Shown in pieces: positions 16,204 through 25,244 of a stretch of 64,000 bases of DNA; within the stretch, counting starts at the first letter, position 1; each line of letters opens with the position of its first letter. Made by a program: the position numbers and the translations under genes. The notes under the pieces were generated by a model that saw nothing but the letters and a program-made list of their open reading frames with translations, made no database searches and had not been told where the DNA came from. This DNA comes from Imperialibacter sp963977595 (GTDB taxonomy: Bacteria > Bacteroidota > Bacteroidia > Cytophagales > Cyclobacteriaceae): positions 1,860,001 to 1,924,000 of the forward strand of contig NZ_CP180355.1 in assembly GCF_048007035.1 (NCBI RefSeq), in the 5' to 3' direction.

Positions 16204-17418
16204 TCACCTGTCCACCTCGCCCAGCACAAAATCTACTGAGCCCACAATAGCGATGAAGTCAGCGATAAGCACGCCCCTCGATATTTCAGGAACGACCGAC
16301 AAGTTGGAGAAGCAGCACGAGCGGGCCTTGCAGCGAACCGGCACATCATTCCGGCCATCGGTGCGGAAATAAAAGCCAAGCTCTCCCTTTGGGTTTTCTG
16401 CACGCACATAAAAATCCTGCGCCTGAGGTCTGATCTTTTTCGGAACCATGGCTCGTGGATCATAATCACGGGTTCGCTTGTGCTCTTTGGTCAGCATTTC
16501 CAGGCACTGCTCAATGATCTTAACAGATTCCTCACACTCCCTGTAGCGCACCCACGTCCTGTCCCAGCAGTCGCCTACCGTTCCGACGGTGCCTTCCCCA
16601 ACGGGAATTTCAAAATCAAGCTCCGGATATACACTGTAGCCGTCAATCCGGCGCAGGTCGAAGCGCAAACCCGACGCACGGAGCATGGGACCAGTCACTC
16701 CGTAGTTGATAGCCAGGTCACGGGACAGCACCCCTACATTGGCGGTACGCTCTACGTAGATTTTATTGTTCAGCAACAGGTCTCTCGTTTCCACCAACTT
16801 CGGTTTGAGGTAGGTGACAAATTCCTTGCAACGCTCTTCGAAGCCTACTGGCAGGTCGTAGAAGAGGCCGCCAACCCACATGTAGTTATAGAGCATGCGG
16901 GCGCCACTGACCCATTCCAGCATGCGCAGGATATGTTCCCGGTCACGCATCATCCAGAGGAAGGGAGTTACGGCGCCAATATCAAGCCCGTAGGTGCCAA
17001 TGGCCACAAAGTGAGAGGCCAAGCGGTTGAGCTCGGCAACAAGCACTCTTATATACTCAGTTCTTTTCGGAATGTCATTTTCAATACCCAGCATGCGCTC
17101 CACGCCCATTACATAGGCGTGCTCATTGTTCATGGCGCCTACATAGTCAAGCCTGTCGACATAGGGAATGACCTGATTGAAAGGCATGCTCTCAGCGTGC
17201 TTTTCGAAGCAGCGGTGCAAATAACCCAGGTGGGGCACCACATCGACCACTACCTCGCCATCAGTAATCACTTCAAACCGCAAAACCCCATGCGTAGATG
17301 GATGCTGCGGGCCGATATTGATCAACATTTGCTCCTCCGTTAGGTCCTCAGGCTTATACTTCGTGGGCTCTGAGGCTTCGAGGTGCCTGGGGTCGTATGT
17401 GTATTGAACGGTGCTCAA
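16204..17418 (-). CDS. nuoD: NADH-quinone oxidoreductase subunit D
   Basis: The 49-kDa-type subunit of the peripheral arm of complex I, which helps form the quinone site. The 404 residues are a standard length for an unfused NuoD. Landmarks are INIGPQHPSTHGVLRFEV near residue 31, HLGYLHRCFEKHAE, YVDRLDYVGAMNNEHAYV, GLDIGAVTPFLWMMRDRE and the C-terminal GVLIADFIAIVGSVDFVLGE. It is last in an nuoABCD block, starting 39 bases after nuoC. The next gene on this strand has its own promoter, so nuoE to nuoN are not here. Confidence 0.96.
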   Translation of the reverse strand: MSTVQYTYDPRHLEASEPTKYKPEDLTEEQMLINIGPQHPSTHGVLRFEVITDGEVVVDVVPHLGYLHRCFEKHAESMPFNQVIPYVDRLDYVGAMNNEHAYVMGVERMLGIENDIPKRTEYIRVLVAELNRLASHFVAIGTYGLDIGAVTPFLWMMRDREHILRMLEWVSGARMLYNYMWVGGLFYDLPVGFEERCKEFVTYLKPKLVETRDLLLNNKIYVERTANVGVLSRDLAINYGVTGPMLRASGLRFDLRRIDGYSVYPELDFEIPVGEGTVGTVGDCWDRTWVRYRECEESVKIIEQCLEMLTKEHKRTRDYDPRAMVPKKIRPQAQDFYVRAENPKGELGFYFRTDGRNDVPVRCKARSCCFSNLSVVPEISRGVLIADFIAIVGSVDFVLGEVDR

Positions 17419-17457
17419 GTGGTTACTTGCTATTGGTTAGTCGTGTTCTGATTATCG

Positions 17458-17982
17458 TTAGTAGTCAACTTTCATTCCGTGGTAATATTCCTGGGTCGAA
17501 TAATCCTTTCGCAGCGGATGGCCCTGCCAGTCGGTTGGCAAAAGAATGCGACGTAAATCGGGATGGCCGTCGAACTTGATTCCCACTAAATCAAAAGCTT
17601 CCCGCTCATGCCACTCTGCTGTTTTCCAAACATCGCTGACAGTAGGGATCATTGGCAGCTCTGCTCCTTCCTCGTTTCTGGCAACAATTACCCTCAGGAG
17701 TAATTGAGAGTTGTAAGGGATAGAATACAGGTTATAATTCACCTCGATTGTATTGGCCTCCACGCCATTATCAATGGCAGTGAGGCAGGAGAGTGAATCA
17801 AAAAAGGTTCGCTCGTTGTCCCGTAGAAATAGACATACATCCTGAAGTTTTTCGACGGATACAACAAGGCCTTTTGGGGTGGCATTTTCGATGGTTTCCG
17901 GCACGCATGAGGCACCAAATTCAGATTGCAGAAGGGATTGGATGTCGGTGTGGGTCATTTCTGTTCTTGATATAGGACTCAT
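17458..17982 (-). CDS. nuoC: NADH-quinone oxidoreductase subunit C
   Basis: The 30-kDa-type subunit of the complex I peripheral arm. The 174 residues show the family hallmarks in the C-terminal half: VSDVWKTAEWHEREAFDLVG with IKFDGHPDLRRILLPTDWQG and HPLRKDYSTQEY. It is a separate protein, not the NuoCD fusion of enterobacteria. The start at 17982 gives MSPISRTEMTHTD; the second ATG at 17958 is also possible. It begins eight bases after nuoB ends. Confidence 0.95.
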   Translation of the reverse strand: MSPISRTEMTHTDIQSLLQSEFGASCVPETIENATPKGLVVSVEKLQDVCLFLRDNERTFFDSLSCLTAIDNGVEANTIEVNYNLYSIPYNSQLLLRVIVARNEEGAELPMIPTVSDVWKTAEWHEREAFDLVGIKFDGHPDLRRILLPTDWQGHPLRKDYSTQEYYHGMKVDY

Positions 17983-17990
17983 TGCCTCGT

Positions 17991-18527
17991 TTAAGCCTGC
18001 GTTGCTTTCTCAGCTTTTTTCGCCATCAGTCTTTCAAGTGCCGCAGGAGCCATCAGGCTTTCGCCTCTTATCTTCTCCTGAAGTTTCAATATGCCACCAA
18101 TCAATGCTTCTGGTCTTGGGGGGCACCCGGGCACGTAAACGTCCACTGGAATGATGCGATCGACCCCTTTTACTACATGGTAGCCATGCTCCCAGTAGGG
18201 CCCGCCGCAGTTGGAGCATGAGCCCATGGAGATTACATAGCGTGGCTCAGCCATTTGCTCGTACAAGCGTCGCACTCTGTCGGCCATTTTAAAGGTAACA
18301 GTGCCCGCCACTATCATCACATCGGATTGCCGTGGGGAAGGTCTTGGAAAAACTCCGAGTCTGTCGAGGTCATAGTTGGAGGCCATGGAGCCCATCATTT
18401 CGATGGCACAGCATGCCAGGCCAAACCCCATAGGCCAAATGGATGAAAGCCTGGCCCAGTTGATCAGGTCATCCACTCTGGTGATAATCACTCCGCCTTG
18501 CCCTAACTGTTGGTCTAGTAGTCCCAT
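17991..18527 (-). CDS. nuoB: NADH-quinone oxidoreductase subunit B
   Basis: PSST-type subunit that holds iron-sulfur cluster N2, the last redox centre before quinone. The 178 residues contain the four ligand cysteines in the right contexts: GFGLACCAIEMMGS with the adjacent Cys pair near residue 38, ISMGSCSNCGGPYW and YVPGCPPRPEALIGG. The stretch RLGVFPRPSPRQSDVMIVAG is the usual quinone-site region. Its ATG overlaps the nuoA stop codon as TAATG, so translation of the two is coupled. Confidence 0.97.
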   Translation of the reverse strand: MGLLDQQLGQGGVIITRVDDLINWARLSSIWPMGFGLACCAIEMMGSMASNYDLDRLGVFPRPSPRQSDVMIVAGTVTFKMADRVRRLYEQMAEPRYVISMGSCSNCGGPYWEHGYHVVKGVDRIIPVDVYVPGCPPRPEALIGGILKLQEKIRGESLMAPAALERLMAKKAEKATQA

Positions 18528-19039
18528 TACACTGTCTCCTCCTTTATCACCCGAATCACCGACCGGGCTTCTTTGACTTTTTTGCTCACTGCATCATATA
18601 GTTCGTCCGGCACTTTTGAATCCATCCGGGTGGCTGCAACAACTGGCCTCTCCCACTCCAGATATCCCTTAGCCCAGGCGAAAACAAGCCCAAGCGCCAG
18701 TATCAATACAAAGACCGTCATTTCTCCAAGTGCGAACCAGCCCCATAGTCCACCGGTAGCGTCTACTAGTTCTTTTTGCCCAAAGACGGTTGCCCATGGG
18801 AAAAGAAAGACAAGCTCCACTTCAAACAAAAGAAAAATAAGTGCAACGATATAGAATCGGACGTTGAATTTGCCCCAGGCACTGGTGGATGGATCCTCAC
18901 CACATTCGTAGGTGGTCAGCTTTTCCACATTGGGCCTGTTGGGCCTGACCAGCATAGCAAAGCCTACGGAAAGCAGCACGAAGACAAAGCCTCCGATAAT
19001 AAATAAAAGTATGGTGCCAAATCCTGAAAGCTCGGGCAT
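18527..19039 (-). CDS. nuoA: NADH-quinone oxidoreductase subunit A with long C-terminal tail
   Basis: Small membrane subunit of complex I next to the quinone channel. Three transmembrane helices are visible: TILLFIIGGFVFVLLSVGFAM, split here as helix 1 near residues 8-28, helix 2 near 65-85 (FYIVALIFLLFEVELVFLFP, the family signature with its acidic pair), and helix 3 near 100-122. The loop has the conserved YECGEDP with its Cys. Normal members are about 118-147 residues; this one has 170, the extra 40 being a charged tail after WAKGYLEWERP. First gene of the nuoABCD block. Confidence 0.94.
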   Translation of the reverse strand: MPELSGFGTILLFIIGGFVFVLLSVGFAMLVRPNRPNVEKLTTYECGEDPSTSAWGKFNVRFYIVALIFLLFEVELVFLFPWATVFGQKELVDATGGLWGWFALGEMTVFVLILALGLVFAWAKGYLEWERPVVAATRMDSKVPDELYDAVSKKVKEARSVIRVIKEETV

Positions 19040-19228
19040 AGAGGTCTTTTTATGCTAAAGTAACTGATGCAGACCAATGATGCACTAAAATAATGGATTG
19101 AACTGGTTGGAACATCGTCGTTGGAAAGATGAATCATTCACGCTGATGTGTTGTAGGCAATTAACAGAGATGGCTGCTTTCGCAGGCATGACGTTTCTTA
19201 TACTGATATTCTTTGAATGAAGAACCAC

Positions 19229-19861
19229 TTAAAAATCAAGCGCATCCAGGTGTTTGAAATGACCGTTCTGGCGAATGCGGTCTTTGGCCTGCTCCATTTG
19301 CTTAACAATGGGGATTGTTAACTTCAGGTAGTTAATGAGGAACTCCTGCCTCTTCCTTTCAGACGTCGTCTTTAGCAGCTCGTATTCCTGTTCTTTGCTC
19401 AGGCCTATCTTGTGAGCAATGGCGTAGGTCAGCATTTTTTGGTCAAATTTCACAAGCCCTTCCATGCCCAGCCATTCGAACAGGTCGTTGGCCAGCTTAA
19501 ACAGTTCTTCCTGTAAAACGACGTCGCCGTCGTGGTCAGCTTTTATCATTTCCACTGTGCCCCCGGCATACAATTTACCTGGCCACGGGCTTACAAAGTC
19601 GAGTACTTTGAAAATACCCATGCCAACGGTTCGCACATCCATCCTCCCATCATCGTACGTTTTCTCAAGCTTCACAATTTTTACCTCAGTACCATATTCG
19701 ATTTTGCTGAGCACATAAGAGGGAACACCAAAAGTAGTGTTGGTATTGACACACTCCGTGATCAGCTGCCTGTACCTCGGTTCAAAAATATGCAGGTTCA
19801 GCTCCTCGCCGGGATAGGCAACCAGGTTGAGTGGAAATAATGGAAGTTCCTTTTCGATCAT
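19229..19861 (-). CDS. LON substrate-binding (N-terminal) domain protein
   Basis: A 210-residue cytoplasmic protein that consists only of the domain found at the N-terminus of Lon protease. The signature is at the start: KELPLFPLNLVAYPGEELNL followed by HIFEPRYRQLITEC, then FGVPSYV and the beta-rich GTEVKIVKLEKTYDDGRMDV. Residues 110-200 are helical (QEQEYELLKTTSERKRQEFL). There is no AAA+ or protease domain, so it cannot be a Lon protease. Stand-alone proteins of this type are widespread and of unknown function; substrate capture for proteolysis is a guess. Confidence 0.85.
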   Translation of the reverse strand: MIEKELPLFPLNLVAYPGEELNLHIFEPRYRQLITECVNTNTTFGVPSYVLSKIEYGTEVKIVKLEKTYDDGRMDVRTVGMGIFKVLDFVSPWPGKLYAGGTVEMIKADHDGDVVLQEELFKLANDLFEWLGMEGLVKFDQKMLTYAIAHKIGLSKEQEYELLKTTSERKRQEFLINYLKLTIPIVKQMEQAKDRIRQNGHFKHLDALDF

Positions 19862-19993
19862 CTCAGTTGGTAGAATGCGTCAACATACAAAAGGGTTCAC
19901 AAAATAAAAAACTCAGTAACATTCACCGGTTTTTATATAACCGTTAGAAAAGCATTCTGTTATCTCAACACAGATCTTCGTTGCCAGTTAAAA

Positions 19994-20031
19994 CAAAAAA
20001 GTCAGGATCATCAACCTTAGACAATCCTGAC
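19994..20031 (-). terminator. Rho-independent terminator of icd
   Basis: On the minus strand GTCAGGAT (20024-20031) pairs with ATCCTGAC (20001-20008) across a 15-base loop, followed by TTTTTTG. It lies 47 bases after the icd stop codon. Confidence 0.85.
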
Positions 20032-20077
20032 ATCTTTATGAATTTTGTTACCAGCTAACCAGCAACCCAATATTCAA

Positions 20078-22309
20078 TCACTTCTTCAAACCATCCACAA
20101 CGGCATTCAGCGTAGCACTTGGGCGCATGGCTGCAAATGTCAAAGCCTCATCAGGCTTGTAATAGCCGCCAATGTCAACAGGCGAACCTTGTGCTGCCAA
20201 CAACTCTTTGTTGATCTTAGCTTCATTTTCGCTGAGGCTCTTATAAACCCCGGTAAAAATGGATTTCAGTTCTGCGTCCTTGTCCTGAGCGGCCACAGCT
20301 TCTGCCCAGTACATGGCCAGGTAGAAATGGCTGCCACGGTTGTCAATCTCATTCACATCACGAGAGGGTGATTTGTTTTCCTGCAAAAACTTGGAGGTAG
20401 CGGCGTCTAAAGTATCTGCCAAAACCTGTGCACGAGGGTTACTTGTGGCAATACTCAAGTGCTCCAATGAAGCCGCCAAAGCAAGGAATTCACCCAGAGA
20501 GTCCCAGCGCAGGTGACCTTCTTCGTTGAACTGCTGCACGTGCTTGGGCGCTGAACCGCCAGCTCCTGTTTCGAACAGCCCTCCTCCAGCCATCAATGGC
20601 ACGATAGAAAGCATCTTCGCACTGGTACCAACCTCTAAAATCGGGAACAAGTCGGTGAGGTAATCACGCAGTACGTTGCCGGTCACAGAGATAGTGTCCA
20701 GACCTTTTCTGATGCGTTCCACCGAGAACTTCGTAGCCTCTACAGGTGACATAATTTTAATCTCCAAGCCTTTGGTGTCGTGATCTTTGAGGTAGGTGTT
20801 TACTTTCTTGATCAACTCAGCGTCGTGCGCACGGTTTTTATCCAGCCAGAATACTGCCGGAGTATTGGACAGCCTAGACCGGGTTACGGCCAGTTTCACC
20901 CAATCCTGAATCGGAGCATCTTTTGCCTGGCACATTCTCCAGATATCGCCAACCTCCACTGCGTGCTCAATCAGGGTGCTGCCATCAGCAGCAGCTACCC
21001 TCACTTTTCCAGCAGCAGGAATCAGAAAAGTTTTGTCGTGGGAGCCATACTCTTCGGCCTTTTGAGCCATCAAGCCTACGTTTGGCACACTACCCATAGT
21101 AGTTGGGTTGTAAGCTCCATTGGCCTTGCAATCTTCTATTACTGCTTCATAAACACCGGCATAAGCCCTGTCGGGAATCACAAATTTTGTGTCTTTTGAC
21201 TTTCCATCAGGCCCCCACATACGGCCAGAAGTACGGATGGCGGCTGGCATCGAAGCATCAATAATCACGTCGCTTGGTACGTGCAGGTTGGTAATCCCTT
21301 TGTCAGAATTCACCATTGCCAAGGGAGGCTGCTTGTCGTAGCAAGCTTTAATATCCGCATCAATTTCAGCCTTTTTATCGGCTGAAAGTGTCGCCAGTTT
21401 CGCCAGCAAGTCGCCCATTCCATTGTTAGGATCTACCCCTAGTTCTTTAAAAATAGCGGCATGCTTTTCAAACACCGGCTTGAAGTAGGCAAACACTGCA
21501 TGACCGAAAATAATCGGGTCAGACACTTTCATCATGGTTGCTTTCAGGTGAACTGAGAACAACACATCGTCACTTTTAGCTTTGGCAATCTCTTTTTCCA
21601 GGAACGCACTTAATTTGCTTGCACTCATCACCGAAGCGTCGATCACTTCGCCTTCCTGCAGAGCCAATTTCTCCTTCAATACAGTTAGGGCGCCATTAGC
21701 TGCCACATGTTCTATTTTCACGACGCCGGCTTTGTTCATGGTGACTGATTTCTCATTTCCATAGAAATCGCCGTCTGTCATGGAAGCTACATGGGACTTC
21801 GAAGTTGACTCCCACTTGCCCATTGAATGAGGATTGTTTCTGGCGTATTCTTTCACTGCCCGTGGCGCCCTTCGGTCGGAGTTTCCTTCACGAAGCACAG
21901 GATTTACCGCACTCCCCATTACTTTACCGTACCGAACTTTTATGTCCTTTTCTTCATCACTTTTTGGCTCTGTAGGGTAGTCCGGCAAATTGTACCCTTT
22001 CGACTGAAGCTCCTTTATCGCCGCCACCAGCTGTGGCATAGAGGCGCTGACATTTGGTAATTTAATGATGTTGGCTTCTGGTGTTTTGGCAAGTTCACCC
22101 AGCTCCGCCAGGTCGTCATTGATGCGCTGTCCTTCTTTCAACCTTTCCGGAAAGCTTGCAATAATTCTTCCTGAAAGAGATATATCTCTCGTCTCCACTG
22201 CAACACCCGCTGGCGACGTGAATCCCTCAATGATTGGTAACAATGAATGTGTAGCCAATGCAGGCGCCTCGTCTGTAATGGTGTAAATGATCTTGCCTTG
22301 TTTTGCCAT
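20078..22309 (-). CDS. icd: NADP-dependent isocitrate dehydrogenase, monomeric type
   Basis: Oxidises isocitrate to 2-oxoglutarate with NADP in the citric acid cycle. The 743-residue product belongs to the monomeric IDH2-type family, unrelated in length to the 400-residue dimeric enzyme. Recognisable segments: LPNVSASMPQLVAAIKELQS, GSAVNPVLREGNSDRRAP, NPHSMGKWESTSKSHVA (phosphosubstrate pocket) and DGDFYGNEKSV early on; AFWLDKNRAHD-like PAVFWLDKNRAHDAELI and GTSAKMLSIVPLMAGGGLFE later. An ATG at 22327 is in frame, but ATG 22309 is preferred because the family starts MxKxKIIYT and AGGAAAC lies just upstream. Single gene with its own terminator. Confidence 0.96.
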   Translation of the reverse strand: MAKQGKIIYTITDEAPALATHSLLPIIEGFTSPAGVAVETRDISLSGRIIASFPERLKEGQRINDDLAELGELAKTPEANIIKLPNVSASMPQLVAAIKELQSKGYNLPDYPTEPKSDEEKDIKVRYGKVMGSAVNPVLREGNSDRRAPRAVKEYARNNPHSMGKWESTSKSHVASMTDGDFYGNEKSVTMNKAGVVKIEHVAANGALTVLKEKLALQEGEVIDASVMSASKLSAFLEKEIAKAKSDDVLFSVHLKATMMKVSDPIIFGHAVFAYFKPVFEKHAAIFKELGVDPNNGMGDLLAKLATLSADKKAEIDADIKACYDKQPPLAMVNSDKGITNLHVPSDVIIDASMPAAIRTSGRMWGPDGKSKDTKFVIPDRAYAGVYEAVIEDCKANGAYNPTTMGSVPNVGLMAQKAEEYGSHDKTFLIPAAGKVRVAAADGSTLIEHAVEVGDIWRMCQAKDAPIQDWVKLAVTRSRLSNTPAVFWLDKNRAHDAELIKKVNTYLKDHDTKGLEIKIMSPVEATKFSVERIRKGLDTISVTGNVLRDYLTDLFPILEVGTSAKMLSIVPLMAGGGLFETGAGGSAPKHVQQFNEEGHLRWDSLGEFLALAASLEHLSIATSNPRAQVLADTLDAATSKFLQENKSPSRDVNEIDNRGSHFYLAMYWAEAVAAQDKDAELKSIFTGVYKSLSENEAKINKELLAAQGSPVDIGGYYKPDEALTFAAMRPSATLNAVVDGLKK

Positions 22310-22616
22310 TTGTTTCCTGAGTTTCAAAAGACCAGTTAGGTCTGCGATTTATGTAAATGATTGCTAGTTTTCTTGTTTATTGAAAAATCGGCCAAGTGAA
22401 CATCGCCGGAACCCGAAGTATCCCGTTTTTCCCATAACTTTCTGTTCACTCACCATTTGAAAATTATTCCATTGAAAGCAAGAAGAAATCACCCTCCCTC
22501 CGGCGCCGCCAAATTACAGTAATTTTGCTATTTCTCACAGCCAAAGGGCGATAGTGTACCCAGCTCAATTACGAAAGGTATTTGATTTAACCACGCTGTG
22601 CTGATTGACACCGACT

Positions 22617-24521
22617 TTACCAGCCACCGCCGCCACCGCCACCGCCGCCGCCGCCCGACGAGCCGCCTCCCCCACTGCCTGAACTACTACCGGGTGCAGT
22701 GGATGAGCTACTAATGTTGGAGGTCAAACTCGAGCTAATGCTGCTACTAAATGTGCTGCTGCTGAAGTGTCTCATTGAGGCATTGTGATACCAAATCGGA
22801 TGATAATCCATGCCATCGTTCGACGTGGCTTTCAGGTAAGACTCAAAATGCTCGCCCCACTCGTTTTCCACACCAAGAGCAATGGAAAAAGGAAGTAGTT
22901 TTTCGAAAAACTCCAACGCTGACCCTTTGCTTTGGAGCCGATTGAACCTGTCCTCTTCCGCTGTTTTCATAAACAATCGTAACCCCTCCAGCTGATCCAT
23001 CACCTTTCGGCCTTCCACAGTGGGAGCTTTAATGAGGTAAATAAACATGCCGTTGGCAAGGATAAATCCAAACACAATGGCTACGACGGATAAGTCCATG
23101 AGAGAAGCGTACACCAGGTACATGTAACCTCCAAGCAGGGGCAGTGTGAAAATGAGCAGCGCAATAAAGACACCAAGGCCGTATTTCCTTTCAAAATAAG
23201 TCATTAACGAACTGATGGTGCCTGCAACGAGGCCAATAATTGGGAGGTTGAGAATCGGCAATATAAAAATGAGAAATCCGGTTTCGTACTTCCCCCACGG
23301 AACAAGTGCCAGCATGCCAACAATGGTAATCAGGAATGCCATAAACATGTAGCTCCTGTTCATTTTGAAGTAGATTCCATCGAGCTCTTTGCGTAGAGCC
23401 TTTTCGTGGGCACTCACTGCACTCCCTATGGCACTATGGTTTGCCTGCTCGAGCACAACTTCAGTCCGATAGCTGGAAAAAAGCTTATCAAAGAGCTTTC
23501 TTTGTGCCTCCGAAACCGACTTCAAGTCGGGATTCATTGTTTTCTTCAGCGTGAATTTTTTGCCGCTATAGTCGATGGTAAGGAGCCCTTTCACTCCCAT
23601 GTCGACTATGTCCGCTGCGAGCGCCTTCTGCCCGTACTGCTCATGATAAACAAAATAGCAATCGGCTGGAGAGAAGTGCTTTGGTGGGTCAAAAAGCGGA
23701 ATGATAGCGCCTTTTGGTGGATCGATACCTACCTTGCGCCAGGCCCTGAACCAGTAGAGTAGCAGCAAAAGTAGCACACAGCCACTAATAGTAGTTGACC
23801 ACTCCTCCATCCACAGGTAAAATGCTTTGAGTGGGCGGGCGGGCTCCGTCACTATTCCTTTCGGCCAGGCGACGGCTATGGTTAAGTTCTCGTAGGCCTG
23901 AAACGGGCGGGTCGTGGTAAAGGTGATTTGATTGCCCTCCTCTGTCACCTCGAAGTCCTTCCCGTCAGCACCCTCCGTGCCGGTGTAACCATTATACTGG
24001 ACTATATCAGCACCTTCAGGCAAGTGGATAGTAGCTGTAACTTTTTCTATTGGAAAAATCCAGCCCGTACCGTTTATATTATAATAAAGTTCGTCGTAGT
24101 CGTCGAAAAAGCCCAGCTGCTTTGCGGACCCGTATTTAATCGTGTAGGTGTATTCTCCAGGTTCAAGAAATACGTTTTCCTGACCTATATAAACAACTTC
24201 CCCATTTCTGTCCCTTTCAGTATGGTAAGGCTCTCTCACCCCGTCCTTCAGCACTTCCATTACTTCAAAGTCAATAGAAACAGAAAATCCATCCTTGTCC
24301 GTGTATTCTGTCGGGTATGCCCGATAAATCCCTCTCCTTATATCATTGCCTTTGGCATAAACCCTGATCGTTTCCACCACATCGATGGAAGCATCCACGT
24401 TAATAGTAATATCGCTTTCATAGGATATGACACGCTCTTGATTAGCAAAAATAGGGCTTTCCTGTGCGGCAAGAGCAAGCGAAATCACGCTCGCACAAAA
24501 AAATACAACTAGGTTTTTCAT
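22617..24521 (-). CDS. DUF2207 membrane protein with glycine-rich C-terminus
   Basis: A 634-residue inner-membrane protein with a cleavable signal peptide (LVVFFCASVISLALAAQ). Residues 30-230 are the DUF2207 extracytoplasmic beta domain (SYESDITINVDASIDVVETI, GIYRAYPTEY, LEPGEYTYTIKYG, IFPIEKVTATIHLPEGADI). One membrane helix follows near 245, a cytoplasmic domain with AAVDM-like KALAADIVDMGVKGLLTIDY, then a helix cluster near 395-490. The end is Ser-rich and then almost pure glycine, finishing in GGGW. It begins three bases after the LemA gene, a pairing seen widely; the biochemical role of the pair is unknown. Confidence 0.88.
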   Translation of the reverse strand: MKNLVVFFCASVISLALAAQESPIFANQERVISYESDITINVDASIDVVETIRVYAKGNDIRRGIYRAYPTEYTDKDGFSVSIDFEVMEVLKDGVREPYHTERDRNGEVVYIGQENVFLEPGEYTYTIKYGSAKQLGFFDDYDELYYNINGTGWIFPIEKVTATIHLPEGADIVQYNGYTGTEGADGKDFEVTEEGNQITFTTTRPFQAYENLTIAVAWPKGIVTEPARPLKAFYLWMEEWSTTISGCVLLLLLLYWFRAWRKVGIDPPKGAIIPLFDPPKHFSPADCYFVYHEQYGQKALAADIVDMGVKGLLTIDYSGKKFTLKKTMNPDLKSVSEAQRKLFDKLFSSYRTEVVLEQANHSAIGSAVSAHEKALRKELDGIYFKMNRSYMFMAFLITIVGMLALVPWGKYETGFLIFILPILNLPIIGLVAGTISSLMTYFERKYGLGVFIALLIFTLPLLGGYMYLVYASLMDLSVVAIVFGFILANGMFIYLIKAPTVEGRKVMDQLEGLRLFMKTAEEDRFNRLQSKGSALEFFEKLLPFSIALGVENEWGEHFESYLKATSNDGMDYHPIWYHNASMRHFSSSTFSSSISSSLTSNISSSSTAPGSSSGSGGGGSSGGGGGGGGGGGW

Positions 24522-24524
24522 GGT

Positions 24525-25073
24525 TCAGAATTTTACTTCAGGGGCTTCCCGCTGGGCTTTGTCCAGTTCAAAGTAATCCCGCTTGCTAAAAGCAAAAGAG
24601 GATGCCACCAGGTTGCTTGGAAAAGATTCGATGGTGATATTGAAGTCACGCACTACGCCGTTGTAGTAGCGGCGGGAAAGCTGAATAGCGTTTTCGATCT
24701 CGGAAAGCTGCTTTTGAAGGTCTTGAAAATTGGCGTTGGCTTTCAGGTCAGGGTAGTTTTCGGACAATGCAATCAAACGCCCCAGCACGGCACTCAAGCC
24801 TATTTCTGCATTTTCCTGATCCTTTACCGTATTAGCCGACACTCCCATGTTGCGCCATTTAATAACGTTTTCGAGCGTCTCCTTTTCATGGCTGGCATAG
24901 CCCTTCACGGTATTTACGAGTGCAGGAATCAGGTCGTACCGCTTTTTGAGCTGCACGTCGATGCCACTCCAGGCCTCCTCAGCCATGTTTTTGTTCTTAA
25001 CAAGCCGGTTGTAAACACTGATAGTGTAGAGAAAGAGGACGACAGCCGCCCCCATGATGATGTAAAAAATCAT
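24525..25073 (-). CDS. lemA: LemA family protein
   Basis: A 182-residue membrane-anchored helical-bundle protein. The N-terminal segment IMGAAVVLFLYTISVYN is a single signal anchor; then come the family blocks VKNKNMAEEAWSGIDVQLKK, RYDLIPALVNTVKGYASHE, LGRLIALSENYPDLKAN and FQDLQKQLSEIENAIQLSRR, with the closing YNGVVRDFNITIESFPSNLV. The family is found across bacteria with no settled function; links to membrane protein quality control are suggested. Here it is the first gene of a two-gene operon with the DUF2207 protein. Confidence 0.93.
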   Translation of the reverse strand: MIFYIIMGAAVVLFLYTISVYNRLVKNKNMAEEAWSGIDVQLKKRYDLIPALVNTVKGYASHEKETLENVIKWRNMGVSANTVKDQENAEIGLSAVLGRLIALSENYPDLKANANFQDLQKQLSEIENAIQLSRRYYNGVVRDFNITIESFPSNLVASSFAFSKRDYFELDKAQREAPEVKF

Positions 25074-25244
25074 AGATCAGGATTGGTTTTTGATTCAATA
25101 TACATCAAAGGGGAAAGAGAAAAAAGGCAGGAGTATCATCTATGATCAATGTCATGGGTGAAGGCCTCAGATTAATGATATTTGCTACTTTCAACAAGGC
25201 AAGAACTTTCAAGTCACCTAGTTTCAAATGCTTGGCCTAATCGA

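Noticed and set aside
19040..19228. Possible small repeat or RNA in the gap upstream of nuoA
   Set aside because: The stretch near 19165-19215 looks vaguely like a dispersed intergenic repeat, but there is no second copy in the window and no stable hairpin, so nothing can be supported beyond the nuoA leader region.
22328..22616. Promoter or RNA gene in the 289-bp gap upstream of icd
   Set aside because: No TTTG/TAnnTTTG pair at correct spacing, no tRNA-like fold and no terminator were seen by eye.
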